A stretch of DNA of 64,000 bases, taken from contig JAFWEP010000003.1 in NCBI GenBank assembly GCA_017512885.1, forward strand, positions 62,001 to 126,000, read 5' to 3'. Positions 17,050-24,881 of the stretch are shown here, piece after piece. The first letter of the stretch is position 1. The number at the start of each line of letters is the position of its first letter. This DNA is from Erysipelotrichaceae bacterium (lineage in GTDB: Bacteria; Bacillota_I; Bacilli_A; Erysipelotrichales; Erysipelotrichaceae). Made by a program: the position numbers and the translations under genes. Below the pieces are notes generated by a model. The model was not told the DNA's origin, made no database searches, and was given only the letters and a program-made list of their open reading frames with translations.

Positions 17050-18510
17050 TTAGTTATCAGAACGGCTGTAGTTGTTTTTCATGAGCTTGCTGGCTTCCAG
17101 AAGGACCTTGTTCAGGGTATTGACCGTTTCCTTCTTCGCCATCTTGCAGAGCTCTTCGTTGGCTTCTTCCATCAGGCTGTAGTCCTTTTTGGCGATCATC
17201 TTCTCATCGTACTCATTGAGCAGACGGTGACCGCCGGAGGCAACGGCCAGCTGATAGCGTTCGACATGCTGGATGCAGGCTCCGAAATGCGGATCCGCCA
17301 GCGCGCCGATCAGACGGCTGCCCCAGTAGAAATCATCGGTGGAAGTATCCAGGGTCGTCTCGGCGACATACTTCGGCATCCTGGCGACATTGGCATATAA
17401 GGGCAGCGCCGCATTGAAACTGTTGGAACCGAAGCAGATCCATTCCACGCTCTTGATCGCTTCCGGTACATAGGGACGGATCTGGTTGATGGCCATCGTG
17501 CCGGTACGGGCGATACCGATCGTACGGTAGATGCCCTTCTCCGGATGGTTCACGCTGCTGTAGGGGTTATAGGGCGTGCCCTGGAAGTAGGAAGAGAGGA
17601 TGTACTTGACGTCTTCGACGGTGATCTTCTTTTCCGGTACCAGAGACCAGGGGATGTTGTCGCTCTCCGGCTTGAAGTCCGCATCTTCGCCGTCCCACTT
17701 GTAGGTCGTGGGGTTAAAGTAACGGCCCATGAACCAGGCCCGCGGGGTATTGTAGACATGGTCGGCATCGGAATGGGAACCGAAAGCCGCCCGGGGATCG
17801 AATTCCCTGCCCTGGGAGAGGTCGAGATGGTTCTTCGCGATGAATTCCTTCAGGTCCTTGGAGCACATGTATTCCTTCTGCTTGCCGAAGGCATCTTCAA
17901 AGTCAAAGTGATCGATGCCAAACTGGTTGGGCATGATGACGTATTCTTCATCTTTGACCCTTCTGGCGATCCAATGATGGCCGCCGATGGTCTCCAGCCA
18001 CCAGATCTCCTTCTCGTCATGGAAGGCGATGCCGTTGGCTTCGTAGGTACCGTACTTCTCCAGCAGTTCTCCTAAGCGGACCACACCTTCCCGGGCGTTA
18101 TGGATATAGGGCAATACCAGGACGACCAGATCCTCTTCACCGATCCCGCCGGGAACTTCCTTCTGGGTACGGGTCTTCTTCTGATAACGGACATAGGGAT
18201 CCGCTCCGATGACCCGGGGATTGGAAGTGATCGTTTCCGTCGCGCTCATGCCGACATTCTTCTCATTGATGCCGCAGGCAGCCCAGATCCCGTTCTTGGG
18301 ATCGACGCTGGGGCAGGCAGTGTAACGCAGCGGATCATCCGGGAGTTCGATCTCCAGATGGGAGATCACGCTTTTATATTTGCGCGGTTGTTTCTTCGGA
18401 TCGACGACGACCAGTTTCTTGACGTCATAGAAACCGTCATCATTGCGGGCGATCATCGTGGAACCGTCATAGCTGGCTTTTCTTCCGACCAGGATCGTTG
18501 TACAAGGCAT
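17050..18510 (-). CDS. C69-family dipeptidase (PepD type)
   Basis: A 486-residue Ntn hydrolase of peptidase family C69. The sequence begins MPCTTILVGRKASYDGSTM; Cys3 is the expected catalytic nucleophile. Other family landmarks are GINEKNVGMSATET, ANGIAFHDEKEIWWLETIGG and TYEANG. Full family length. It cleaves a broad range of dipeptides in the cytosol. There is no secretion signal. GGAGGG lies 7 bases before the ATG. It is monocistronic, with a terminator downstream, and lies 89 bases past the stop of cysK. Confidence 0.9.
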   Translation of the reverse strand: MPCTTILVGRKASYDGSTMIARNDDGFYDVKKLVVVDPKKQPRKYKSVISHLEIELPDDPLRYTACPSVDPKNGIWAACGINEKNVGMSATETITSNPRVIGADPYVRYQKKTRTQKEVPGGIGEEDLVVLVLPYIHNAREGVVRLGELLEKYGTYEANGIAFHDEKEIWWLETIGGHHWIARRVKDEEYVIMPNQFGIDHFDFEDAFGKQKEYMCSKDLKEFIAKNHLDLSQGREFDPRAAFGSHSDADHVYNTPRAWFMGRYFNPTTYKWDGEDADFKPESDNIPWSLVPEKKITVEDVKYILSSYFQGTPYNPYSSVNHPEKGIYRTIGIARTGTMAINQIRPYVPEAIKSVEWICFGSNSFNAALPLYANVARMPKYVAETTLDTSTDDFYWGSRLIGALADPHFGACIQHVERYQLAVASGGHRLLNEYDEKMIAKKDYSLMEEANEELCKMAKKETVNTLNKVLLEASKLMKNNYSRSDN

Positions 18511-18599
18511 ATCCAGCCCTCCTTTTTCTGTCTAACAGGATACCCTTTTTCCGAATCAAACTCAATCAAAGTGTTTAAAAGAGAGCTGCCAGGCAGCTC

Positions 18600-19523
18600 T
18601 CAGTCATATAACGCAGTAGAGAGATAACGGTCCCCGCTGTCCGGCAGCAGGACCACGATCGTCTTTCCTTCGTTCTCCGCTTTCTGCGCTTCCTTCACTG
18701 CCGCATACAAGGCAGCTCCGGAAGAGATCCCGACCAGGATCCCCTCATGACGGCCGACCAGTCTGCCGTAAGCGAAGGCATCCTCGTTGGTGACCCGCAC
18801 GATCTCATCATAGACCGCCGTATCCAGCACTTCCGGTACGAAACCGGCACCGATGCCCTGGATCCCGTGGGGACCGGCTTTCCCGCCGGAAAGGACTGGA
18901 GAACTGTCCGGTTCCACCGCCACGATCTTCACGTCTTTTCTTTCTTTCAGGTATTTGCCGATACCGGTGATGGTACCTCCGGTACCGACACCGGCTACGA
19001 AGACATCGACTTCTCCTTCACTGTCCTTCCAGATCTCCGGTCCGGTCGTCTTGTAGTGAGCCTGCCAGTTGGCAGGATTGACGAACTGTCCGGGGATGAA
19101 GGCATGGGGGATCTCCCTGGCCAGTTCTTCAGCCTTGGCGATCGCACCGCTCATGCCTTTGGAACCTTCCGATAAGACGATCTCTGCTCCGTAGGCCTTT
19201 AACAGTTTCCTTCTTTCCACCGACATCGTCTCCGGCATGGTCAGGATGCAGCGGTAGCCCTTCAGGGCAGCGATTGAAGCCAGACCGATCCCGGTATTGC
19301 CGGATGTCGGTTCGATGATGACACTGTCCGGCAGGAGCTTGCCGTCCTTTTCGGCCTGAGCGATCATTTCCCGGGCAACACGGTCCTTGACCGATCCGGC
19401 CGGGTTGAACAGTTCCACTTTGGCCAGCAGCTTCGCTTTCAGACCGAAATGTTCTTCGATGTGGTGCAGTTGCAGCAACGGGGTATTTCCGATCAGTTCT
19501 TCTGTAGAATGATATACAGGCAT
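18600..19523 (-). CDS. cysK: Cysteine synthase (O-acetylserine sulfhydrylase)
   Basis: A 307-residue PLP enzyme that makes cysteine from O-acetylserine and sulfide. The Schiff-base lysine is K46 in NPAGSVKDR, the substrate loop TSGNTG is at 73-78, and the phosphate loop GVGTGGT is at 178-184. GGISSGA-type C-terminal motif reads GISSGAALYA. GGAGG precedes the ATG. The 260-base leader upstream holds a Cys-containing mini-ORF, a terminator and an antiterminator, so expression is probably controlled by attenuation. Confidence 0.93.
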   Translation of the reverse strand: MPVYHSTEELIGNTPLLQLHHIEEHFGLKAKLLAKVELFNPAGSVKDRVAREMIAQAEKDGKLLPDSVIIEPTSGNTGIGLASIAALKGYRCILTMPETMSVERRKLLKAYGAEIVLSEGSKGMSGAIAKAEELAREIPHAFIPGQFVNPANWQAHYKTTGPEIWKDSEGEVDVFVAGVGTGGTITGIGKYLKERKDVKIVAVEPDSSPVLSGGKAGPHGIQGIGAGFVPEVLDTAVYDEIVRVTNEDAFAYGRLVGRHEGILVGISSGAALYAAVKEAQKAENEGKTIVVLLPDSGDRYLSTALYD

Positions 19524-19577
19524 TTTTTCTTTCCTCCTTTTTTATTGTACTCTCTGTCCTGATTCCTGTTTCCCCTT

Positions 19578-19595
19578 TCAATATCGTTTACGCAT
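19578..19595 (-). CDS. Possible five-residue mini-ORF before cysK
   Basis: ATG at 19595 encodes MRKRY and stops. A strong site GGGAGGAG lies 4 bases upstream. It sits between the leader terminator and the cysK start. It may be chance, or a translational gate for read-through transcripts. No family match is possible at this length. Confidence 0.3.
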   Translation of the reverse strand: MRKRY

Positions 19596-19607
19596 AGTCT
19601 CCTCCCT

Positions 19608-19644
19608 GAAAAAAGATCCGGAGCTTATTCCGGATCTCTGGTCT
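19608..19644 (-). terminator. Leader terminator (attenuator) of cysK with overlapping antiterminator strand
   Basis: On the minus strand AGATCCGGA (19629-19637), loop ATAAGC, TCCGGATCT (19614-19622), then TTTTT. This 9-bp perfect stem lies inside the cysK leader and not after a gene. Its 5' arm with the preceding bases (19629-19644) can instead pair with 19676-19691 in the leader ORF over 16 positions, with one mismatch and two wobbles, forming an antiterminator. Confidence 0.75.
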
Positions 19645-19663
19645 TCCGAAAACAGTCGATGAT

Positions 19664-19717
19664 CTACGCTTCGACAGACCGGAGACCCGAAGACTGCTGA
19701 CAGCTCATTCGCTTCAT
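19664..19717 (-). CDS. Putative cysK leader peptide
   Basis: ATG at 19717 encodes 17 residues, MKRMSCQQSSGLRSVEA. AAAGGAGG lies 6 bases upstream. The only cysteine codon is residue 6. The 3' half of the ORF contains the antiterminator strand (19676-19691). A CTTCG motif at Ser9-Ser10 can pair with CGAAG just before the stop, hiding that strand. A ribosome stalled at the Cys codon would cover CTTCG, free the antiterminator and allow cysK transcription. This is a structural inference from the sequence. Confidence 0.55.
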   Translation of the reverse strand: MKRMSCQQSSGLRSVEA

Positions 19718-19784
19718 AGAGACCTCCTTTCTGCCTTTCTGTTTTCAGTGTATGTCTCAATAAGGGCGTGCGCAAGAAAGATGC

Positions 19785-20195
19785 TCAGACGAGGACGCCC
19801 TTGCAGTGGTCCAGTTCATGCTGGAGGATCTGGGCGGTCAGACCCTGAAAAGTCTGCACATGTTCGCTGAAGCCCTCATCCTGATAGCGTACCCGGATCT
19901 CCCGGTAACGGGTCACACTGTGGCTGCCGCTTACTGAAAGACAGCCCTCCATCGCGGGATAAGGACCCTTCTTCTCCAGGATCTCTCCGTTCAGGATGGC
20001 CTTGATCAATGGTCCCTCCCGGAAAGCGATCAGGGCTTTGGGCACACCGATCATATTGGCGGCCATACCGAGACAATGGGCGCTGTGAAACTGCAGGGTA
20101 TCCTTCAGGTCCCGGATCAGTTCTCTGTCTTCTTCAGTCATCTCCTTTGCTTTCTGGGAAAGCAGGAAGGGATCTTTGCAGATAGGACGGATCAT
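19785..20195 (-). CDS. def: Peptide deformylase, short form with altered motif 1
   Basis: 136 residues from ATG 20195 (AGGAGGAAAC upstream; ATGA overlap with the stop of nnr). Motif 2 EGCLS (83-87, metal ligand C85) and motif 3 HELDH (126-130) are intact. Motif 1, normally GxGxAAxQ, reads GMAANMIG at 43-50, so the usual oxyanion glutamine is methionine. This variant recurs in short deformylase paralogues of Bacillota. It should remove formyl groups from new proteins, but reduced or altered activity is possible. It is third in the MATE-nnr-def operon. Confidence 0.85.
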   Translation of the reverse strand: MIRPICKDPFLLSQKAKEMTEEDRELIRDLKDTLQFHSAHCLGMAANMIGVPKALIAFREGPLIKAILNGEILEKKGPYPAMEGCLSVSGSHSVTRYREIRVRYQDEGFSEHVQTFQGLTAQILQHELDHCKGVLV

Positions 20196-21673
20196 GTTTC
20201 CTCCTGCAGGGAAAGGATCGCCTGCGGCAGATACGTGACCGTATCCGAAGCACACATCCCGTATTCTCCCTTTTCCTTCAACGCCAGTTCCCCGGCTCTT
20301 CCGTTCAGATAAGCAGCTGCTGCCACTCTCTCCAGGGCATCTTCTTCCTTCAGCAGACCCAGGACGACCCCGGAGAGCACGTCTCCGCTGCCGCCTTTGG
20401 CCATTCCGGCACAGCCGGTATCGGTGATATAGCTGGTATTTCCGTCGGTGATGATCGTACTGCAGCCCTTCAGAAGCAGGATCACTTTGTTTTCCCGGGC
20501 ATAGTTCTCTGCCAGAGACAGCGGATCCGACAATACTTCCGCTGCTTCTTTCCGACAGAGCCGGGAGAACTCCCGGGGATGCGGCGTCAGCACTGTTACG
20601 TTCTTTCTTGCCCGCAGGATCTTCTGATCCATCTCCGCCAGCGTATTCAGGGCATCGGCATCCAGCACCAGCGGCAGATCCCGCTGCAGCAGATCGTTCA
20701 GGATCCGCGGATACTCTTCGCTCCGGCCCCAGCCCGGACCGACCAGGAGAGCGGAAACACCGTTCAGGATCTTCTCCAGTTCTTCCGGTTCATAGTTCAT
20801 CTTCCCCTCTTTCTCCTTCAGCAGGGTCAGTGTGGCGTCCAGAAGATAGGGAGAGACCGCCGGAAAGAGGCTCTCCGGCACCGCCAGCGTACTTAAGCCT
20901 CTGCCGCAGCGCAAAGCGCTCAGAGCGAGGTTGGCCAGTTTGACGGCGCCGCTGTATTCCCGGCTGCCGCCCAGGATCATCGTCTTGCCGTAGTTGCCCT
21001 TGTGACTGTTCTCTGCCCGCTTCGGGAAGAAGGGAAGCAGGTCTTTCGCTTCCAGCAGGAAACGGTGACAGTCTTTCTGCAGCAGACCGATGTCAGCGCA
21101 GACGATCTCACCGCTGTGGTCTTTCCCGTCTGAAAGATAGAGCCCGGGCTTGCGGGCGCCCATGGTGACGGTCTTATCGGCTTTGACGGCGTCTCTGCCC
21201 AGTCCGTTCTCCGCATTCAGTCCGCTGGGGATATCGGCCGAAAGCACGTAAGAAGAGCTGTCATTGATCTGCTGAAGGATCTGCTTCAGATCCTCTTTCA
21301 ACTCTCCCCGGAAACCGGTGCCCAGCAGACAGTCGGCAAGGACCTCATAGCCCTGCAGGTCCATATCGGCTCTCAGAGGATACATGCGGATGCCCTCTTC
21401 CCGGCATTCCTTTTCCAGTTCTTTCGCCGCTTCGCCTTTCATCTCTCCTAATAGAAAGAGATCAGCCTCTCTGCCCGCTCTCTTCAGCTCCAAGGCCAGC
21501 GCCAGTCCGTCCGCACCGTTGTTGCCGCGGCCGCAGAGGATCGCACTCTTCCCTGCCGGAAGATGCACAAAGAGAGCCTTGCCGGCTCTTCGGATCAGTT
21601 CTTTCTCGGAAACAGTACGCATCGTTTCTGTTTCCTGGTTCTTTATCTCTTCTCGTAATGCTAAGGGGATCAT
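20192..21673 (-). CDS. nnr: Bifunctional NAD(P)H-hydrate epimerase / ADP-dependent dehydratase
   Basis: A 493-residue fusion that repairs hydrated NAD(P)H. Residues about 10-210 form the YjeF_N epimerase (CGRGNNGADGLALA nucleotide loop, DCLLGTGFRG). Residues about 220-490 form the ADP/ATP-dependent dehydratase (GNYGKTMILGGS, VLDADALN, LTPHPREFSRL, KGGSGDVLSG). The full family length is present. The ATG overlaps the stop of the MATE gene, and its own stop overlaps the deformylase start, so three genes are tightly coupled. Confidence 0.92.
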   Translation of the reverse strand: MIPLALREEIKNQETETMRTVSEKELIRRAGKALFVHLPAGKSAILCGRGNNGADGLALALELKRAGREADLFLLGEMKGEAAKELEKECREEGIRMYPLRADMDLQGYEVLADCLLGTGFRGELKEDLKQILQQINDSSSYVLSADIPSGLNAENGLGRDAVKADKTVTMGARKPGLYLSDGKDHSGEIVCADIGLLQKDCHRFLLEAKDLLPFFPKRAENSHKGNYGKTMILGGSREYSGAVKLANLALSALRCGRGLSTLAVPESLFPAVSPYLLDATLTLLKEKEGKMNYEPEELEKILNGVSALLVGPGWGRSEEYPRILNDLLQRDLPLVLDADALNTLAEMDQKILRARKNVTVLTPHPREFSRLCRKEAAEVLSDPLSLAENYARENKVILLLKGCSTIITDGNTSYITDTGCAGMAKGGSGDVLSGVVLGLLKEEDALERVAAAAYLNGRAGELALKEKGEYGMCASDTVTYLPQAILSLQEET

Positions 21674-23019
21674 CCGATGATATTTCCTTCCAGTCCAACC
21701 TTATGATAATACAAAGCGATCAGAGTGGAAGTAACGATCCAGCCGAAAGGATAACCTAAGCCGATCGGAATGATGGTATTGGAGATGAAACGGGACATGA
21801 TGAAGAGATAGATCTGCCGGGAAACACAGAAACCGAAGATCATGATGATCATCGGAGCCCGGGAGTTGCCCGAACCGCGCAAAGCGGAAGCGCAGACCTG
21901 GTTGATGACGGAAGTGACCGCAAACGGAGTGATCATCCGTAAGAACAGGGTACCGTAGGCAACGACTTCTTCCTTGCGGTTGAAGATCGCTACGGCCTGC
22001 GGAGCCAGCCACATCACCGGCACCATCAGAATCAGGGTGATGATCATGGCCAGCTTCAGACCGACCTTTACCCCCTCTTTGGCTCTCTCTTTCTGATCCA
22101 TGCCCAGATTCTGTCCGACGAAGGTGGTAACTGCCATACTGATCGACTGCATCGGCAGGAACATCAATGCGTCGATCTTGGAGTAAGCGCTCCAGCCGGA
22201 CATCACATCGGTACCGAAGTAGTTGATATAAGACTGTACGAAGATGTTGGAGAAGGAGACGAGCGCCATCTGGAAGGCCGCCGGGATACCGACGTGGATG
22301 ATGCGGCTCAGGATCTTCCAGTCGACCTTCATCTCTTTCAGTTCCAGTTTCACGACCGAAGAGGTCCGGAAGAGCACGATGAAAGTCAATAGCGCAGAGA
22401 TGCCCTGGGAGATGATCGTTGCCCAGGCAACGCCGGCGACACCCATCTTCACGAAGATGACGAGCGCCAGATCGAGCACGATATTCAGCACGGCGGCAAC
22501 GGTCAGGAAGTAGAAAGGCCGTTTGGAGTCCCCTACCGCCCTGAGGATGGCAGCGCCCATATTGTAGAACAGCAGACCGGTCAGACCGCCGAAGTAGATC
22601 GTCAGGTAGCGGGTCGATTCGGGGATGACTTCTACCGGGGTATTCATCATCTTTACGACCAGCGGGACCATCCCGATGCCGAGGGCCGTCAGGACGGCCG
22701 AAAGGAAGACCGTCATCACGACGGAGGTATGCACGGCTTTCTTTACATCATCATAACGTTTGGCTCCGTAGTACTGGGAGATGACGACAGCACCGCCGTT
22801 GGCCAGACCACTGAAGAAACCGATCAGCATATTGATGACCGGTCCGACCGTTCCGACTGCCGAAAAGGCTTCGTTGGAGACGAAGTTTCCGACCACCCAG
22901 GTATCGACCATATTGTAGAGCTGCTGGAAGATGTTGCCGATCAGTAACGGTACCGAGAACCGCAGGATATGTCCGAAGATATCTCCGGAAGTCATATCGG
23001 TACTTCTTTTCGTACTCAT
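21670..23019 (-). CDS. MATE-family efflux transporter
   Basis: A 449-residue, twelve-helix transporter. The family pattern is clear in the N-half (IFQQLYNMVDTWVVGNFVSNEAFSAVG, then GGAVVISQYYGA) and its repeat in the C-half (FVGQNLGMDQKERAKEGVK). These proteins export cationic drugs or metabolites using Na+ or H+. It is the first gene of the MATE-nnr-def operon, with a GGGG-type ribosome site. A second MATE gene lies at 35246-36610. Confidence 0.9.
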   Translation of the reverse strand: MSTKRSTDMTSGDIFGHILRFSVPLLIGNIFQQLYNMVDTWVVGNFVSNEAFSAVGTVGPVINMLIGFFSGLANGGAVVISQYYGAKRYDDVKKAVHTSVVMTVFLSAVLTALGIGMVPLVVKMMNTPVEVIPESTRYLTIYFGGLTGLLFYNMGAAILRAVGDSKRPFYFLTVAAVLNIVLDLALVIFVKMGVAGVAWATIISQGISALLTFIVLFRTSSVVKLELKEMKVDWKILSRIIHVGIPAAFQMALVSFSNIFVQSYINYFGTDVMSGWSAYSKIDALMFLPMQSISMAVTTFVGQNLGMDQKERAKEGVKVGLKLAMIITLILMVPVMWLAPQAVAIFNRKEEVVAYGTLFLRMITPFAVTSVINQVCASALRGSGNSRAPMIIMIFGFCVSRQIYLFIMSRFISNTIIPIGLGYPFGWIVTSTLIALYYHKVGLEGNIIG

Positions 23020-23104
23020 CCCCGCACCCCCCTCTTAAGAAAAACTACTAAACATGATACTCTTATTTTGTGGAAAATCATAAGAAAGTGCACAGGTACA
23101 GGTT

Positions 23105-24244
23105 ATGAAACTTTTATTTGCATCCGATTCCTTTAAAGGCTCCCTCTCTTCCCGCCGCTGCGGAGAACTGTTAAGAAGAGCCGCTTACGATACGCTGGGT
23201 CAGGGAGACTACGAGATCCTGCCCGTCGCCGACGGCGGCGAGGGAAGCCTGCTGGCGCTCAGCGAAGCGCTGGACGGCGAGATCCGTTATGCCGATGTCC
23301 ATGACCCTTTAGGACGTTCGCTGCGGGCTCCCTACTTCCTCAGCAGTGACCGCAAAGCCTTCCTGGAGATGGCGGAAGTCAGCGGACTGACGCTGCTGAA
23401 GGAAGAAGAAAGAGATCCCCTGGAGACCTCTACCTTCGGTTTCGGGGAGCTGATCCGTGATGCCCTGAACAAAGGCGCCAAAGAGATCTATCTGGCCATC
23501 GGCGGCTCTGCCACCAATGACGGCGGGATCGGGGCCTTACGGGCCCTGGGCTGGCGTTTCCTCTCCAACGGCAAAGAGCTGGAAGGCAAAGGCAAGGACC
23601 TCAAGAAGATCACCCGCATCGACAAGCACAATGCCGACAGCCGCATCGCCGATACCCGCTTCGTCGTGCTCTGCGACGTCAACAACCCCCTTACCGGTCC
23701 GAACGGGGCGACCTATGTCTACGGTCCCCAGAAGGGTGCCGGAGAGGTCAAGAAAGAGAAACTGGAACAGGGCATGTGCCACTACCGTGAACTGCTGATC
23801 GAAGACACCAAGCAGGATCCTAACGAGATCCCCGGAGCCGGCGCTGCCGGCGGGATCGGCGCTGCCTTTGCGCTCTACCTGCATGCCGAGATGACTTCCG
23901 GCTGCGAAGCGATCCTGAATATCCTGGACTTCGACAGGAAGCTGGAAGGCGTGGACTATCTGGTCACCGGCGAAGGAAAAGTCGACGAACAGACGGCGAA
24001 CGGCAAGCTGATCTCCGTTATTGCAGAACACTGCCAGAAAGCAGAAGTGCCCTGCGCAGTCCTCTGCGGACAGATCGCCGGTGGGGAAGAAGCCCTCAAG
24101 GAAAAAGGAGTCATCCTGCTGCGGCAGACCAAACCGGCCGACATGGAAACGAAGGAAGCAATGGAAAAGGCCGACAGTCTCTACCAGGCAGCGGCCAAAG
24201 AACTGATGCGGGAGATCCGCGAAGATCTGCTGCTGAAGAAATAG
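23105..24244 (+). CDS. Glycerate kinase (GarK/GlxK family)
   Basis: A 379-residue glycerate 2-kinase, usual length 375-385. Landmarks are FASDSFKGSLSS at the N-terminus, VADGGEGSLLAL, AIGGSATNDGGIGALRALGW near residue 133, GAGAAGGIGAAF near 243, and VTGEGKVDEQT. It phosphorylates glycerate for entry into glycolysis. It diverges from the MATE operon. The ribosome site is weak (AGGTACAGGTT). An FMN-reductase gene follows 8 bases on, within the same transcript. Confidence 0.92.
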   Translation: MKLLFASDSFKGSLSSRRCGELLRRAAYDTLGQGDYEILPVADGGEGSLLALSEALDGEIRYADVHDPLGRSLRAPYFLSSDRKAFLEMAEVSGLTLLKEEERDPLETSTFGFGELIRDALNKGAKEIYLAIGGSATNDGGIGALRALGWRFLSNGKELEGKGKDLKKITRIDKHNADSRIADTRFVVLCDVNNPLTGPNGATYVYGPQKGAGEVKKEKLEQGMCHYRELLIEDTKQDPNEIPGAGAAGGIGAAFALYLHAEMTSGCEAILNILDFDRKLEGVDYLVTGEGKVDEQTANGKLISVIAEHCQKAEVPCAVLCGQIAGGEEALKEKGVILLRQTKPADMETKEAMEKADSLYQAAAKELMREIREDLLLKK

Positions 24245-24252
24245 GAGGACTC

Positions 24253-24852
24253 ATGAAGATCACTGTCTTATACGGCAGCGCCCGGAAAAACGGCGTCAGT
24301 TCCACAGCTGCGAGAAAAGTACTGGAACGGGTATACCGGGAAGGTGATGAAGTCAGGGAATACCCGCTGGCCGAGCAGCATATCCTGCCCTGTGTCGGCT
24401 GTCTGGCCTGCCGGAAGCAGGAAGTCTGTTCCCGCAGGGGAGACGACATGGAGAGGATCTATGCGGACGTCGTCAGCTCTGATTTCGTCATCTTCGCTTC
24501 GCCGATCTACTGTTTCGATGTGACCGGACCCTTCAAACTGATGTATGACCGTCTCTATCCGATGCTGGACGGCCCGCAGCCGAAGTATACGCCCCGTCAT
24601 CCGGGCATCCGCTCCTGCCTGATCCTCTCGCAGGGAGCGCCGCTGACAGCCTTCGGCGATGCTGCAGAACGCAACGAACTGCGTCTGAAGAACAATGGCT
24701 TCACGAATCTGGCGACTCTGCGCTACGGTATGGGCATCGACCTCTCGTATGAGAGCGAAGAAGTGCAGCAGAGAGCTGCTGCCGCCCGGCAGAAACAGGA
24801 AGAAGACAATGACCGGCTGATCGAAGAGATCGCCGCAAAGCTGAACAGATGA
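24253..24852 (+). CDS. Flavodoxin-fold NAD(P)H-dependent FMN reductase / iron-sulfur flavoprotein-like
   Basis: A 199-residue flavodoxin-fold protein. The FMN-phosphate loop is YGSARKNGVSS (residues 6-16). A cysteine cluster PCVGCLACRKQEVCSRRGDDM (about 50-70) resembles that of the iron-sulfur flavoproteins. FASPIYCFDVTGPFKLMYDR is the usual flavin-contact segment. It likely reduces flavins, quinones or other acceptors. AGGAGG precedes the start. A strong terminator follows. Confidence 0.85.
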   Translation: MKITVLYGSARKNGVSSTAARKVLERVYREGDEVREYPLAEQHILPCVGCLACRKQEVCSRRGDDMERIYADVVSSDFVIFASPIYCFDVTGPFKLMYDRLYPMLDGPQPKYTPRHPGIRSCLILSQGAPLTAFGDAAERNELRLKNNGFTNLATLRYGMGIDLSYESEEVQQRAAAARQKQEEDNDRLIEEIAAKLNR

Positions 24853-24857
24853 AAACA

Positions 24858-24881
24858 GGACGATCAACCGATCGTCCTTTT
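24858..24881. terminator. Bidirectional terminator between FMN reductase and trmD
   Basis: GGACGATC (24858-24865), four-base loop, GATCGTCC (24870-24877), TTTT on the plus side, and TGTTTTC on the minus side. It serves both convergent genes. Confidence 0.85.

Noticed and set aside
19524-19785. T-box or SAM riboswitch before cysK
   Set aside because: The leader contains a terminator, but I find neither the T-box core (AGGGTGGNACCGCG type) nor a SAM-I core. The leader-peptide model explains the pairings better.
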